Shown here: positions 1 to 7,474 of the stretch, piece after piece
Layout of the letters: every line of letters begins with the position of its first letter
Position numbering within the stretch: position 1 is the stretch's first letter
Assembly (NCBI RefSeq): GCF_042434395.1
Contig: NZ_JBHLTP010000003.1
Location: forward strand, 806,001 to 870,000
Direction: 5' to 3'
DNA from: Pontibacillus salicampi
GTDB taxonomy: Bacteria; Bacillota; Bacilli; Bacillales; BH030062
DNA: 64,000 nt
Notes under the pieces: generated by a model
The model's database searches: none
Told to the model about the DNA's origin: nothing
The model's input: only the letters and a program-made list of their open reading frames with translations
Translations under genes and position numbers: made by a program

Positions 1-828
1 GTCCATTTTTCCGTTTTCTCCGACCCATAAGTCAGCTTCGTCAGCCGAGACACCGTTTGCTTCTCCAACTGTAATAACGTCATAATTACTATAGGTCTGC
101 TCTTTAAATTCCTGAAGGAAGGAATGGATGCCTTCCTGGTTCATATGCATATCAAAGGAAGAGACATACTTTTTATTTTCCGTGTTTGGCAGGTCAGGTA
201 AGTGCGGACGCTTCTTAATATGACTGATTGCATCAATTCGAAAGCCATCAATCCCTTTCTCAAGCCACCAATTTACCGTTTCGTATAATGCCTCTCTTAC
301 CTCGGGGTTTTCCCAATTCAAATCCGGCTGTTTTTTTGAAAAGATGTGTAGGTAATATTGTTCTGTCTCCTTGTCAAATTCCCATGCGGAGCCTCCAAAT
401 ATACTTTCCCAGTTATTTGGTTCCTTATTATCCTTCGAATCACGCCAGATATACCAGTCACGCTTAGGGTTATCCTTGGAAGATCTAGATTCAATAAACC
501 ATGGATGTTCATCACTCGTATGGTTTAATACTAAATCAATAATAAGCTTCATGCCGCGTCGGTGTACTTCCTGTAGAAGGGCATCAAAATCATCCATTGT
601 ACCGAATTCTGCCAAGATGTCCTTGTAATCGGATATATCGTATCCATTATCGTCTTTAGGCGATTTATACATAGGACATACCCAAATAAAATCTATTCCT
701 AGGTCTTCTAAGTAATCTAAGCGCTCAATGATTCCTTGAATGTCTCCAATTCCGTCACCGTTAACATCCTGAAAGCTTTTAGGGTATATTTGATAACCTA
801 CTGCTTCTTTCCACCATGCTCTTTTCAT
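1..828 (-). CDS. GH13 alpha-glucosidase (partial, N-terminal 276 aa)
   Basis: The gene runs off the left edge, so only the first 276 residues are visible; family members are about 550-560 aa. It hydrolyses short alpha-glucosides in the cytoplasm after PTS uptake. The GH13 (beta/alpha)8 barrel motifs are all present: the DLVLNHTS region near residue 98, GFRIDAIS with the nucleophile at D199, and VGEANGV with the acid/base at E256. These positions match the numbering of Bacillus oligo-1,6-glucosidase exactly. The residue after the nucleophile is Ala200, typical of alpha-1,4-preferring members, where alpha-1,6-specific enzymes carry Val. It is the last visible gene of a minus-strand run with the EEP protein and the PTS EIICB. 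The start at 828 gives the usual MKRAWWKEAVGYQIYP opening. Trehalose-6-phosphate hydrolase is a less likely alternative. Confidence 0.93.
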   Translation of the reverse strand, partial: MKRAWWKEAVGYQIYPKSFQDVNGDGIGDIQGIIERLDYLEDLGIDFIWVCPMYKSPKDDNGYDISDYKDILAEFGTMDDFDALLQEVHRRGMKLIIDLVLNHTSDEHPWFIESRSSKDNPKRDWYIWRDSKDNKEPNNWESIFGGSAWEFDKETEQYYLHIFSKKQPDLNWENPEVREALYETVNWWLEKGIDGFRIDAISHIKKRPHLPDLPNTENKKYVSSFDMHMNQEGIHSFLQEFKEQTYSNYDVITVGEANGVSADEADLWVGENGKMD

Positions 829-855
829 AAAGATTCCCTCATTTCTATTTATCAT

Positions 856-1650
856 TTAGTTAAGCGTAACCTCCACTTCCACACCGTAGTGGTCTGATAG
901 AATAGGGTAGTGGGTCCCGTTAAAGATAATGCTTGAAGAAGTAACATTAACATTGGTTAAAGAAAAGATGTAATCAATCTTTACCCCTCCCTGGTTACTA
1001 TCCCATCCTGCAATCTTTCCTTCTACTGTACTCTGACCTGTTTGGGTTGCTGCGATAGAGTGGGTATCCTTTACTCCTTTAGAAAGGATATAATCATATC
1101 CCTGATAGTTAGTAGAGGATGCAGCGTTGAAATCTCCCATTAAAAAGGTGTAGGTGGCTGGACTTACGTGCTGTAAGAGTGTATCTACTTGCTTTTCATA
1201 TGATTCATCCAGATCATCCCACCATCCGAGATGACAAGAATACACAGCTATATCTTTATCTTCTATGTGCATAGTAGCCCCAACTATATTTCGAGATTTC
1301 CAAAAATCAATGGAGGTAGAGGATGTAATATAGAATTGATGGTACTCATCAACCGGTAGCTTAGTTAATAATGCAAGCCCTTCCTCGTACACCTCATACC
1401 CATAATGAGACATTACCCATTCTAACTCATAGTTATTGTTTCCTAAGGAAGCAAGTGCTTGTTGTAACAATAACGCATAGTTGTCTGAACGCACTGAGCC
1501 TTGATGGATAGGAGATTCCCGATGCTGACTTACTTCCTGCAAAGCAATAACATCATATTCTTTTTCGTTAATAGCTTTAGCTAGTGTATATATTTTATCT
1601 AATTGATTTTCTTCCTGCCAAGCATGCACGTTGAGTGTTAATAGCTTCAT
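856..1650 (-). CDS. Endonuclease/exonuclease/phosphatase family protein
   Basis: This 264-aa protein has the EEP (DNase I-like) fold. Visible motifs are an N-terminal LLTLNVHAW with the metal-side Asn, LQEVSQ with the catalytic Glu near residue 39, GDFNA with the Asp/Asn pair, and a C-terminal SDHYG with the catalytic His. There is no signal peptide, so it should act in the cytoplasm. The family includes nucleases, sphingomyelinases and sugar or inositol phosphatases, and the substrate cannot be read from the sequence. It sits three bases after the PTS gene and 27 bases before the alpha-glucosidase, so it is almost certainly cotranscribed with them. A role in dephosphorylating a sugar phosphate is an inference from this context. 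The ribosome site AGGAG lies in the tail of the PTS gene. Confidence 0.85.
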   Translation of the reverse strand: MKLLTLNVHAWQEENQLDKIYTLAKAINEKEYDVIALQEVSQHRESPIHQGSVRSDNYALLLQQALASLGNNNYELEWVMSHYGYEVYEEGLALLTKLPVDEYHQFYITSSTSIDFWKSRNIVGATMHIEDKDIAVYSCHLGWWDDLDESYEKQVDTLLQHVSPATYTFLMGDFNAASSTNYQGYDYILSKGVKDTHSIAATQTGQSTVEGKIAGWDSNQGGVKIDYIFSLTNVNVTSSSIIFNGTHYPILSDHYGVEVEVTLN

Positions 1651-1653
1651 AGA

Positions 1654-3324
1654 TTAGGCTCCTAATTTCGTTTGAATCTCTGACTTTAATACGTCTGCTT
1701 TAGGACCATAAATGGCTTGAACACCTCTGTCCTTTACAACTAATCCCATCGCACCGTTCTGCTTCCATTCATCCTCTGATGCTACTTTATCTAAATCATT
1801 AACTGTTACTCGTAATCTGGTCATACAAGCATCTACTTCATAAATATTATCTTTACCACCTAGCAATGTAATAACATGACCGGACAGAGAGTTATCCACC
1901 TCACCCTCCTCTGTATGGGCGGAGGAATGATTGCTTCCGCTATCTCCGTCTTCAATGTAGTTTCCTTTACGACCAGGAGTTGGTAATTTCATCTTTCTAA
2001 TCATAACATTAGCTATGGCAAAGTTTAATGAGAAGAACACAATACAGACGATAATAAAATGAAGGAGGTCTCTACCGATGCCTGCATTAATCATTAACGG
2101 TGTTCTCGTCAGTAATTCGACCATGCCAAATGCATGAATCCGTAAATCAATTAAATCTACAATAGCAAATGCAATACCGGTGTTAATGGCATACACAACG
2201 TATAGAAGGGGAGCAGCGAACATAAACATGAATTCAATTGGTTCTGTAACACCAGTAAGGAAGACGGCTAAGCCAGCAGATAGGAATACAGACTTATATT
2301 TATTCTTTTTATCCTGATCTACGTTCTTATACATAGCGTAGGCTATACCGATTAGGGAAGCGGTAGAAGTGACCACTTGTCCAGCCTTAAAGCGTGCAGG
2401 TGTAACCCCTTCCTCCAATTCCTGATAAGCCCCCATATTACCTTGCGCCATGAGATTATATAAATCTGTTGCCCATGCCAGCCATAAAGGGTCTTGTCCT
2501 GCGACGACATCACCGGCGTTAGCCCCTGTTTGGATGAGATAAGTCCCGCCAAGCTCCGTATAGTTAATAGGGACAGTAAGCATATGATGGAGACCAAAGG
2601 GCAGCATTAACCTCTCCATTGCACCGTAAATAAACGGTGCAAATATAGGCGCACTGTCTCTTGAGGTTGCGATCCATTCACCAAACTGGTTCAATACGGT
2701 TTGAACTGCAGGCCAGATTATGGCAAGCAAAACGGAAACAACAACAGAGCCCGCCATTACAACAAATGGTACAAACCGTTTTCCATTAAAGAAGGCCAAC
2801 GCGTCTGGCAGCTTATCGAAAGCATAGTAACGGTTGAATAAGTTAGCTCCTAGAAAACCAGAAATAATCCCGACAAAAACACCCATATTTAAAGCAGGTG
2901 CTCCAAGTACGCTAATAAAATAATCGTTAACTAGCATGTTCGTGCCGAATAGGGAAGAAACACTAGCTGTTCCATCATCTAGCATAGATGAGTTCACTCC
3001 GAAAATGGCGCCAGTTATACGATTTATGAAAACGAATGCGAGTAGACTTGCAAAAGCTCCACCAGCTCTTTCTTTAGCCCACGACCCTCCAATGGCAACG
3101 GCGAATAAGATATGTAAGTTTCCTATAATGGACCAGCCTATGTCCTCCATAATACGCGCAGTCGTTTGCATAAAAGCTATGTCCTGGACAAGCATATCCA
3201 ATGCTTTGCCAAGGGAGATCATAATACCGGCAGCAGGCATAACAGCTACTACTACCATCAACGCTTTGCCGAACTTCTGCCAAAAGTCAAAGGAGAAGAT
3301 CGGTAAATTTGTAATTTTAGACAT
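1654..3324 (-). CDS. PTS alpha-glucoside/glucose-family transporter EIICB
   Basis: This 556-aa membrane permease imports and phosphorylates a glucoside. The N-terminal EIIC domain (about residues 10-430) has many hydrophobic segments and the conserved LPFGLHHML and GVTEPIEFMF loops. A charged linker near residue 450 leads to an EIIB domain with the phosphorylated cysteine C500 in DACMTRLRV. There is no EIIA domain, so phosphate must come from an EIIA encoded elsewhere. The EEP protein and alpha-glucosidase downstream point to maltose or a related alpha-glucoside as substrate (GlvC/MalP-like), although the domain belongs to the wider glucose/maltose/GlcNAc superfamily. The start is supported by AAGGAG about 8 bases upstream. 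The upstream region holds a sigma-A promoter, a cre-like site and a palindrome. Confidence 0.92.
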   Translation of the reverse strand: MSKITNLPIFSFDFWQKFGKALMVVVAVMPAAGIMISLGKALDMLVQDIAFMQTTARIMEDIGWSIIGNLHILFAVAIGGSWAKERAGGAFASLLAFVFINRITGAIFGVNSSMLDDGTASVSSLFGTNMLVNDYFISVLGAPALNMGVFVGIISGFLGANLFNRYYAFDKLPDALAFFNGKRFVPFVVMAGSVVVSVLLAIIWPAVQTVLNQFGEWIATSRDSAPIFAPFIYGAMERLMLPFGLHHMLTVPINYTELGGTYLIQTGANAGDVVAGQDPLWLAWATDLYNLMAQGNMGAYQELEEGVTPARFKAGQVVTSTASLIGIAYAMYKNVDQDKKNKYKSVFLSAGLAVFLTGVTEPIEFMFMFAAPLLYVVYAINTGIAFAIVDLIDLRIHAFGMVELLTRTPLMINAGIGRDLLHFIIVCIVFFSLNFAIANVMIRKMKLPTPGRKGNYIEDGDSGSNHSSAHTEEGEVDNSLSGHVITLLGGKDNIYEVDACMTRLRVTVNDLDKVASEDEWKQNGAMGLVVKDRGVQAIYGPKADVLKSEIQTKLGA

Positions 3325-3391
3325 GTGTTCACGCTCCTTGTTTTATATGGAATCGTTATCATAAAGAAAGAAATAAAATGGAAATGCTTTG

Positions 3392-3407
3392 TGCAAACGT
3401 TTTCGCA
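3392..3407 (-). promoter_or_regulatory. cre-like CcpA site
   Basis: On the minus strand this reads TGCGAAAACGTTTGCA. The 14-base core CGAAAACGTTTGCA matches the Bacillus cre consensus TGWAANCGNTNNCA at all but its first fixed base. It lies just downstream of the predicted -10 element, where CcpA binding would repress the PTS operon when preferred sugar is present. Confidence 0.6.
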
Positions 3408-3419
3408 ATTTCCGATTTT

Positions 3420-3448
3420 AGTTTACCTAATTCTCTCCAATATTGCAA
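3420..3448 (-). promoter_or_regulatory. Sigma-A promoter of the alpha-glucoside operon
   Basis: On the minus strand, a -35 TTGCAA (3448-3443) is followed after 17 bases by a -10 TAAACT (3425-3420). The 5' leader to the PTS start would be about 90 bases. Confidence 0.6.
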
Positions 3449-3470
3449 CACAAATTTACCATTTCTTCTC

Positions 3471-3486
3471 TGATACTAGGGTATCA
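3471..3486. promoter_or_regulatory. Palindromic operator candidate upstream of the PTS promoter
   Basis: TGATAC-TAGG-GTATCA is a 6-4-6 inverted repeat 22 bases upstream of the -35 box of the PTS operon. The position suits an activator or an upstream repressor site. The cognate regulator is not in the window. Confidence 0.45.
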
Positions 3487-3495
3487 TATATAAAT

Positions 3496-3541
3496 AACCA
3501 GTATCGTTTTAGGATGTATTTACCTTTATACGATACTGGTT
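3496..3541. repeat. 12-bp inverted repeat between doxX and the PTS operon
   Basis: AACCAGTATCGT at 3496-3507 is repeated in perfect inversion at 3530-3541, with a 22-base loop. It lies between the end of the doxX gene and the alpha-glucoside promoter. No run of T follows on the minus strand, so it is a poor intrinsic terminator. It shares the GTATC core with the palindrome at 3471-3486 and may be a second operator. Confidence 0.5.
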
Positions 3542-3594
3542 ACGCTTTGTTCCATATTAGATTTTCGTCTTCCTTGTCATCCATATTTTATTCG

Positions 3595-4023
3595 TTACTC
3601 TCCTTCACAAACCTGTGGAAATTGAAAGTATTCTTTAAGCTGGAAGTTAATATGCTGAAACTTCCCATCTAGCCCAATATAAGTAGATAGAAATAGCAAT
3701 GCTAGATTTAAGTCATAGCTTCCCATCCGACTGCTGTCCGTTAGGCCTACATCTAACTTCAAGTGAAAGGTTGATACAAACATCAGTATCGTTAATGCTA
3801 TCGCTACATACCTTACACCAATACCTGCAATTAGCGCAACGCCGCCTGCGATCTCTAACGATCCTAGTGTGTACAGTGCGTAGATAGGCATACCGATGTT
3901 ATCTATTGCAATGGAAGTATTGCCCATACCTATCTTGAATTTAGTCAATCCATGTATGAAGACTGTAATCCCGAGTAACATACGAAGGAAGAGAAAGACT
4001 AATACGCTTTTATTACGAATCAT
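3595..4023 (-). CDS. DoxX family membrane protein
   Basis: This is a 142-aa integral membrane protein with four hydrophobic segments (about residues 7-23, 47-65, 70-88 and 105-120). The pattern is that of the DoxX/DoxD family, including the GLTKF and LEIAGGVALI regions. Bacillus members such as MhqP/CatD belong to quinone- or thiol-stress operons controlled by HxlR- or MarR-type regulators. Here it is divergent from an HxlR-type regulator gene carrying the redox-sensing cysteine, so it is probably that regulator's target and acts in membrane quinone or redox homeostasis. The exact reaction is unknown. It is monocistronic as far as can be seen. Confidence 0.8.
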   Translation of the reverse strand: MIRNKSVLVFLFLRMLLGITVFIHGLTKFKIGMGNTSIAIDNIGMPIYALYTLGSLEIAGGVALIAGIGVRYVAIALTILMFVSTFHLKLDVGLTDSSRMGSYDLNLALLFLSTYIGLDGKFQHINFQLKEYFQFPQVCEGE

Positions 4024-4073
4024 TAGATCACCTCATTTTCTTTATCAGTAATATAGATACTTATTCGCATCTA

Positions 4074-4088
4074 GTTACTAATCGTAAC
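4074..4088. promoter_or_regulatory. HxlR-type operator candidate
   Basis: GTTAC-TAATC-GTAAC is a 5-5-5 inverted repeat in the divergent region, 51 bases before the doxX start. HxlR/YodB-family proteins bind short palindromes of this type, so it is a candidate site for the adjacent regulator. Confidence 0.4.
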
Positions 4089-4197
4089 CTATTGTATATA
4101 GGTAAGCGAAAAACTACAAGTAATCTGTTTACAAAAACATATCTTATTACTTTTTTGTTTAGATATGTTAAACTTTTTGTAAAAGGGGAGATAATAT

Positions 4198-4533
4198 ATG
4201 GATTCTTCGAGTATATGTCCTAAATTTGAAAAAGCCGTCTCCATCATTAGCCAGCGATGGAGTGCCCTTATTATTTACCAATTACTTGCAGGTCCACAAC
4301 GTAACTCTACTATTAAGGAAGCAATCGGAATAAGCGGGCGTTTGTTATCCGAACGATTGAAAGACTTAGAGGCAGAAGGGATTATAAAACGAGAAGTGTT
4401 CCCTGAAACTCCAGTTCGAATAGAGTATTCGCTGACGGAGAAAGGGCGTTGCTTAGAGCCGTTAATGAGAGACATGAAAGAATGGTCTGAGCAATGGGTT
4501 GACAAAGAGCAAGATACACAGATAAACCATTAG
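4198..4533 (+). CDS. HxlR-family transcriptional regulator (redox-sensing type)
   Basis: This 111-aa winged-helix protein spans a single HxlR domain. Cys7 in the SICPKFEKA opening is at the position of the conserved N-terminal cysteine of the YodB, CatR and HypR sensors, which detect quinones, diamide or hypochlorite by thiol chemistry. The recognition helix region is ISGRLLSERLKDLEAEGII and the wing follows with RIEYSLTEKG. The ribosome site AAAAGGGGA precedes ATG 4198. The divergent doxX gene is the obvious target, with an inverted repeat between them. YodB-like function is an inference from the cysteine and the neighbour, since no quinone reductase gene adjoins. Confidence 0.87.
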   Translation: MDSSSICPKFEKAVSIISQRWSALIIYQLLAGPQRNSTIKEAIGISGRLLSERLKDLEAEGIIKREVFPETPVRIEYSLTEKGRCLEPLMRDMKEWSEQWVDKEQDTQINH

Positions 4534-4536
4534 TGC

Positions 4537-4582
4537 ACACAAAAAATCACAGCCTATTAGGAGAGGCTGTGATTTTTTGTGT
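4537..4582. terminator. Bidirectional terminator
   Basis: A perfect 19-bp stem (4537-4555 with 4564-4582) has A-rich and T-rich flanks on both strands. It separates the convergent HxlR and aldo/keto reductase genes. Confidence 0.9.
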
Positions 4583-4607
4583 ACTAATTAATGTATATCG
4601 TTTAACA

Positions 4608-5528
4608 TTATCGGTGGTTTTGATACACAATCGGTCTCGTTTCCTGCTGTAGCTGAGCACGAAGGGAAGGGTCGAGCTCAGGTGCATCGAGCATGGAGAT
4701 ATTTTCTTTTAGTTGTTCCGTCGTGCTTGCACCGAATACAGCTGATGCAACGGCAGGATGGCTTAGGACGTATTGTAAAGCAAGAGCCTGCAAGGAGCGT
4801 TCCTCACCTATATGCTTTTGCAAGTTACCAATCATATTCTTTAATTCGTCATGAGAATAGGATAAATGTCCTTGCTGAGCTTTTTGCTCTACTTTTTGTA
4901 TGCCGTTATTACTAAGCATCCCTTTAGCAACTGGCCCTCTCGCTAATACACTAATATTATTCGTATGAAGGAGGTCGAGTATTTCTTCCTCCGGGCGTCT
5001 GTCCAAGAGGCTATATTGCATCATAACACTGACAATGCTGGATCTTTCTACATACTGTTTGATTACATTTGGTCGAATGGAGGATATGCCATAATATCGA
5101 ATATATCCTTCTTGTACCAGTTCATCAAATGCTTCAATCGTTTCGTCGATAGGGTCATCCATCGTCCCGCCATGAAGCTGGTATAAGTCTATGTAATCGG
5201 TCTGTAGGCGCCTAAGGCTTTCTTTCACCTCTTCTTTAATGTAGGCCTTGGAAGGGTCCCAATACCAATCCTTCTGTTCCTTGTTAAAGTGGTTGCCTAC
5301 CTTCGTTCCGAGAATGACCTCATCCCGACGGCCTTTCAATGCTTTCCCAACAATCTCCTCATTTTCTCCAAAGTCATATAAATCTGCTGTATCTAAATAA
5401 TTAATACCAGCGTCTAGTGCCCCATCAATGATTTCTTTCGCTTTTGCTTCATTAGTCCCAAGGGACATACATCCAAGACTCATTTCTGATATATATAGAC
5501 TGGAATCGCCAACTTGTCTTTTATTCAT
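4608..5528 (-). CDS. yqkF: Aldo/keto reductase (YqkF-like)
   Basis: This 306-aa NADPH-dependent oxidoreductase has the aldo/keto reductase barrel. The tetrad is visible as Asp and Tyr in DTADLYDFGENE (about residues 47-52), Lys in LGTKVG (about 76) and His in YQLHGG (about 119). The late SVMMQYSLLDRR and VFGASTTEQL regions bind the nicotinamide cofactor. In B. subtilis yqkF lies next to nudF and spoIIM, as here, which supports orthology. The physiological carbonyl substrate is not known. It is divergent from nudF and ends at a strong bidirectional terminator. Confidence 0.88.
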   Translation of the reverse strand: MNKRQVGDSSLYISEMSLGCMSLGTNEAKAKEIIDGALDAGINYLDTADLYDFGENEEIVGKALKGRRDEVILGTKVGNHFNKEQKDWYWDPSKAYIKEEVKESLRRLQTDYIDLYQLHGGTMDDPIDETIEAFDELVQEGYIRYYGISSIRPNVIKQYVERSSIVSVMMQYSLLDRRPEEEILDLLHTNNISVLARGPVAKGMLSNNGIQKVEQKAQQGHLSYSHDELKNMIGNLQKHIGEERSLQALALQYVLSHPAVASAVFGASTTEQLKENISMLDAPELDPSLRAQLQQETRPIVYQNHR

Positions 5529-5665
5529 TTCGTACCATCCTTTCCATATGTACTATTTTCATTGTATAAGTCTATACCCTGTTTCTCAAATCATACACCA
5601 TCAGTACATGCTTCATATGTGATACAATGTGGAACAGTAGAGTGGAAAAGGAGTGCATAAAGATT

Positions 5666-6214
5666 ATGAAAAAATTTGAAGAGAAAACGATACATACCAA
5701 TCACATATTTAATGGGAAGATGATTTCCTTACAAGTGGATGAGGTCAGCTTGCCAGACGGTAAGACATCAAAGCGTGAGTTGGTGAAGCACCCTGGGGCT
5801 GTAGCTGTCATTGCCATAACGGATGAAGGCAAGATGGTCATGGTGGAGCAATACCGTAAACCACTAGAAAGGAGTCTTGTTGAAATTCCAGCAGGGAAGC
5901 TGGAGCCAGGGGAACAGCCTCATACAACTGCAGTTAGGGAGCTAGAAGAAGAGACGGGCTACACAGCGAAAAGGTTAGAGCGGGTAACATCCTTTGCTAC
6001 ATCACCAGGATTTGCGGATGAGGTCATTCATCTTTATATCGCTCATCAATTGTCTGTTGTGGAGGAGAAACTAGCCGGCGACGACGATGAATTTGTAGAG
6101 CTGTTGGAGGTTACATTAGATGAAGCTGAACGTATGCAGCAGGAAGAACGGATTTGGGATGCAAAGACAGCATATGCTGTTCTCTTTGCCCGAGCAAATG
6201 GACTGTTGAAATAA
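5666..6214 (+). CDS. nudF: ADP-ribose pyrophosphatase (Nudix)
   Basis: This 182-aa Nudix hydrolase cleaves ADP-ribose to AMP and ribose 5-phosphate and so limits non-enzymatic ADP-ribosylation. The Nudix box starts at G78 and contains RELEEETGY with the metal-binding glutamates near residues 91-96. The MVEQYRKPLERSLVEIPAGK segment is typical of the ADP-ribose subfamily. The start at 5666 is preferred over an upstream in-frame ATG at 5627 because AAAAGGAG lies just before it and the family begins here. The stop codon is followed at once by the EndoQ start, which suggests translational coupling. Confidence 0.92.
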   Translation: MKKFEEKTIHTNHIFNGKMISLQVDEVSLPDGKTSKRELVKHPGAVAVIAITDEGKMVMVEQYRKPLERSLVEIPAGKLEPGEQPHTTAVRELEEETGYTAKRLERVTSFATSPGFADEVIHLYIAHQLSVVEEKLAGDDDEFVELLEVTLDEAERMQQEERIWDAKTAYAVLFARANGLLK

Positions 6215-7381
6215 ATGGATACGTTTTTTCTTGATCTCCATATCCACATTGGTAGAACGATGTATGGTGCGCCAGTCAAGATTACAGCCTCTGATTCCTT
6301 GACATTAGAAGGAGTAGTAGAGGAAGCTTCTGAACGGAAGGGCATTGATGTAGTAGGTGTAATTGATTGTCACGTACCTGACGTTCAATCTCAAATACTT
6401 CAATGGATACAGTCAGGAACTGCAGAAGAGCTGGAACAAGGCGGGATTCGTTATAAAGGCACTACCCTACTACCGGGTGTGGAAATAGAAGTGTATGATG
6501 ACCGATGCAAAGGACCTATACATGTGCTGTGTTACTTTCCGACGATCACTAGCATCCAGCAGTTTACCCGTTGGATGAGTCATTATGTCACAAATATCAC
6601 GCTAAGTACTCAACGTTTTTACGGGAGCGGTATGACGTTGCAGAAACAGGTTAGGGAATTGGGCGGCCTGTTTGTTCCTGCCCATATGTTTACACCATTT
6701 AAAAGTCTATATGGGAAAGGTGTTCACTCCTCCTTATCGGAAGTATTTCATCCTGATTGGATTGATGCAGTAGAGCTTGGCCTAAGTGCTGATTCTAGGA
6801 TGGCTGATCAGCTTACAGAGCTTCATCAGTACACCTATTTGACTAATTCAGACGCTCACTCCCTTCCGAAAATTGCCAGAGAATATCAGCAAGCCTATCT
6901 GAATGGGGCTAGTTTTGAAGAGGTGCGTCTGGCTTTTCATAGAGAAGCTGGTAGAAGTATCGTTGCAAATTACGGTATGAACCCAAGGCTTGGAAAATAC
7001 TACGAAACAACTTGTAAAGCATGTGGAACCGTTTGGGGAAAGGGAGACCGTTGCCATCGCTGTGATTCTTCCCATTATATTAAAGGGGTAAAAGAGCGGG
7101 TCGATGAATTAAGCACAGATGATTCAACAGTAGAAAGCCCTGAACGGCCCCCTTATGTACCTCAAGTCCCATTACAATTCCTCCCGAAATTAGGACCCAA
7201 AACGCTAGAAAAACTACTCTATCATTTTGGTACTGAAATGAATGTTATCCATCATGTGCCAGAGCATACATTGGCAAACATAATCCCTAAGACATTGGCA
7301 AAAACCATTATTGCCAATAGAGAAGGCAAAATGACCATTGAAGCAGGGGGCGGAGGACGATATGGTCGAGTGAAAGGATAG
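6215..7381 (+). CDS. Endonuclease Q family protein (PHP domain plus zinc finger)
   Basis: This 388-aa protein matches the EndoQ family, first described in Thermococcales and later in Bacillus pumilus, which nicks DNA 5' of hypoxanthine, uracil and abasic sites. An N-terminal PHP metal-binding domain contains DLHIHIG (residues 7-13), VIDCH near 50, LPGVEIEV near 90 and a late NSDAHSL near 212. A four-cysteine zinc finger (CKAC...CHRC) follows near residues 268-285, then a helix-hairpin-helix-like PKLGPKTLEKLLYHFG. Its ATG directly abuts the nudF stop codon with no spacer, so it probably relies on ribosome reinitiation. Together the pair looks like a nucleotide and DNA damage housecleaning unit. 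Confidence 0.82.
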   Translation: MDTFFLDLHIHIGRTMYGAPVKITASDSLTLEGVVEEASERKGIDVVGVIDCHVPDVQSQILQWIQSGTAEELEQGGIRYKGTTLLPGVEIEVYDDRCKGPIHVLCYFPTITSIQQFTRWMSHYVTNITLSTQRFYGSGMTLQKQVRELGGLFVPAHMFTPFKSLYGKGVHSSLSEVFHPDWIDAVELGLSADSRMADQLTELHQYTYLTNSDAHSLPKIAREYQQAYLNGASFEEVRLAFHREAGRSIVANYGMNPRLGKYYETTCKACGTVWGKGDRCHRCDSSHYIKGVKERVDELSTDDSTVESPERPPYVPQVPLQFLPKLGPKTLEKLLYHFGTEMNVIHHVPEHTLANIIPKTLAKTIIANREGKMTIEAGGGGRYGRVKG

Positions 7382-7402
7382 AGTGTTTTCGTCTCCTCTG
7401 TG

Positions 7403-7431
7403 GTCTATTTTAGGAGAATCCTTCATAGAGT
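7403..7431 (+). promoter_or_regulatory. Sigma-E promoter candidate for spoIIM
   Basis: GTCTATT (7403-7409), 14 bases, then CATAGAGT (7424-7431). This fits the mother-cell sigma-E consensus at 5 of 7 and 6 of 8 positions with correct spacing. B. subtilis spoIIM is sigma-E dependent. Confidence 0.45.
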
Positions 7432-7474
7432 TATATTACTACTAGAAAAAGATTCGGTAGAATGGAGGATTCTT

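Noticed and set aside
6046..6345. 99-aa minus-strand frame across the nudF/endoQ junction
   Set aside because: Ser-rich antisense shadow of two well-identified genes.
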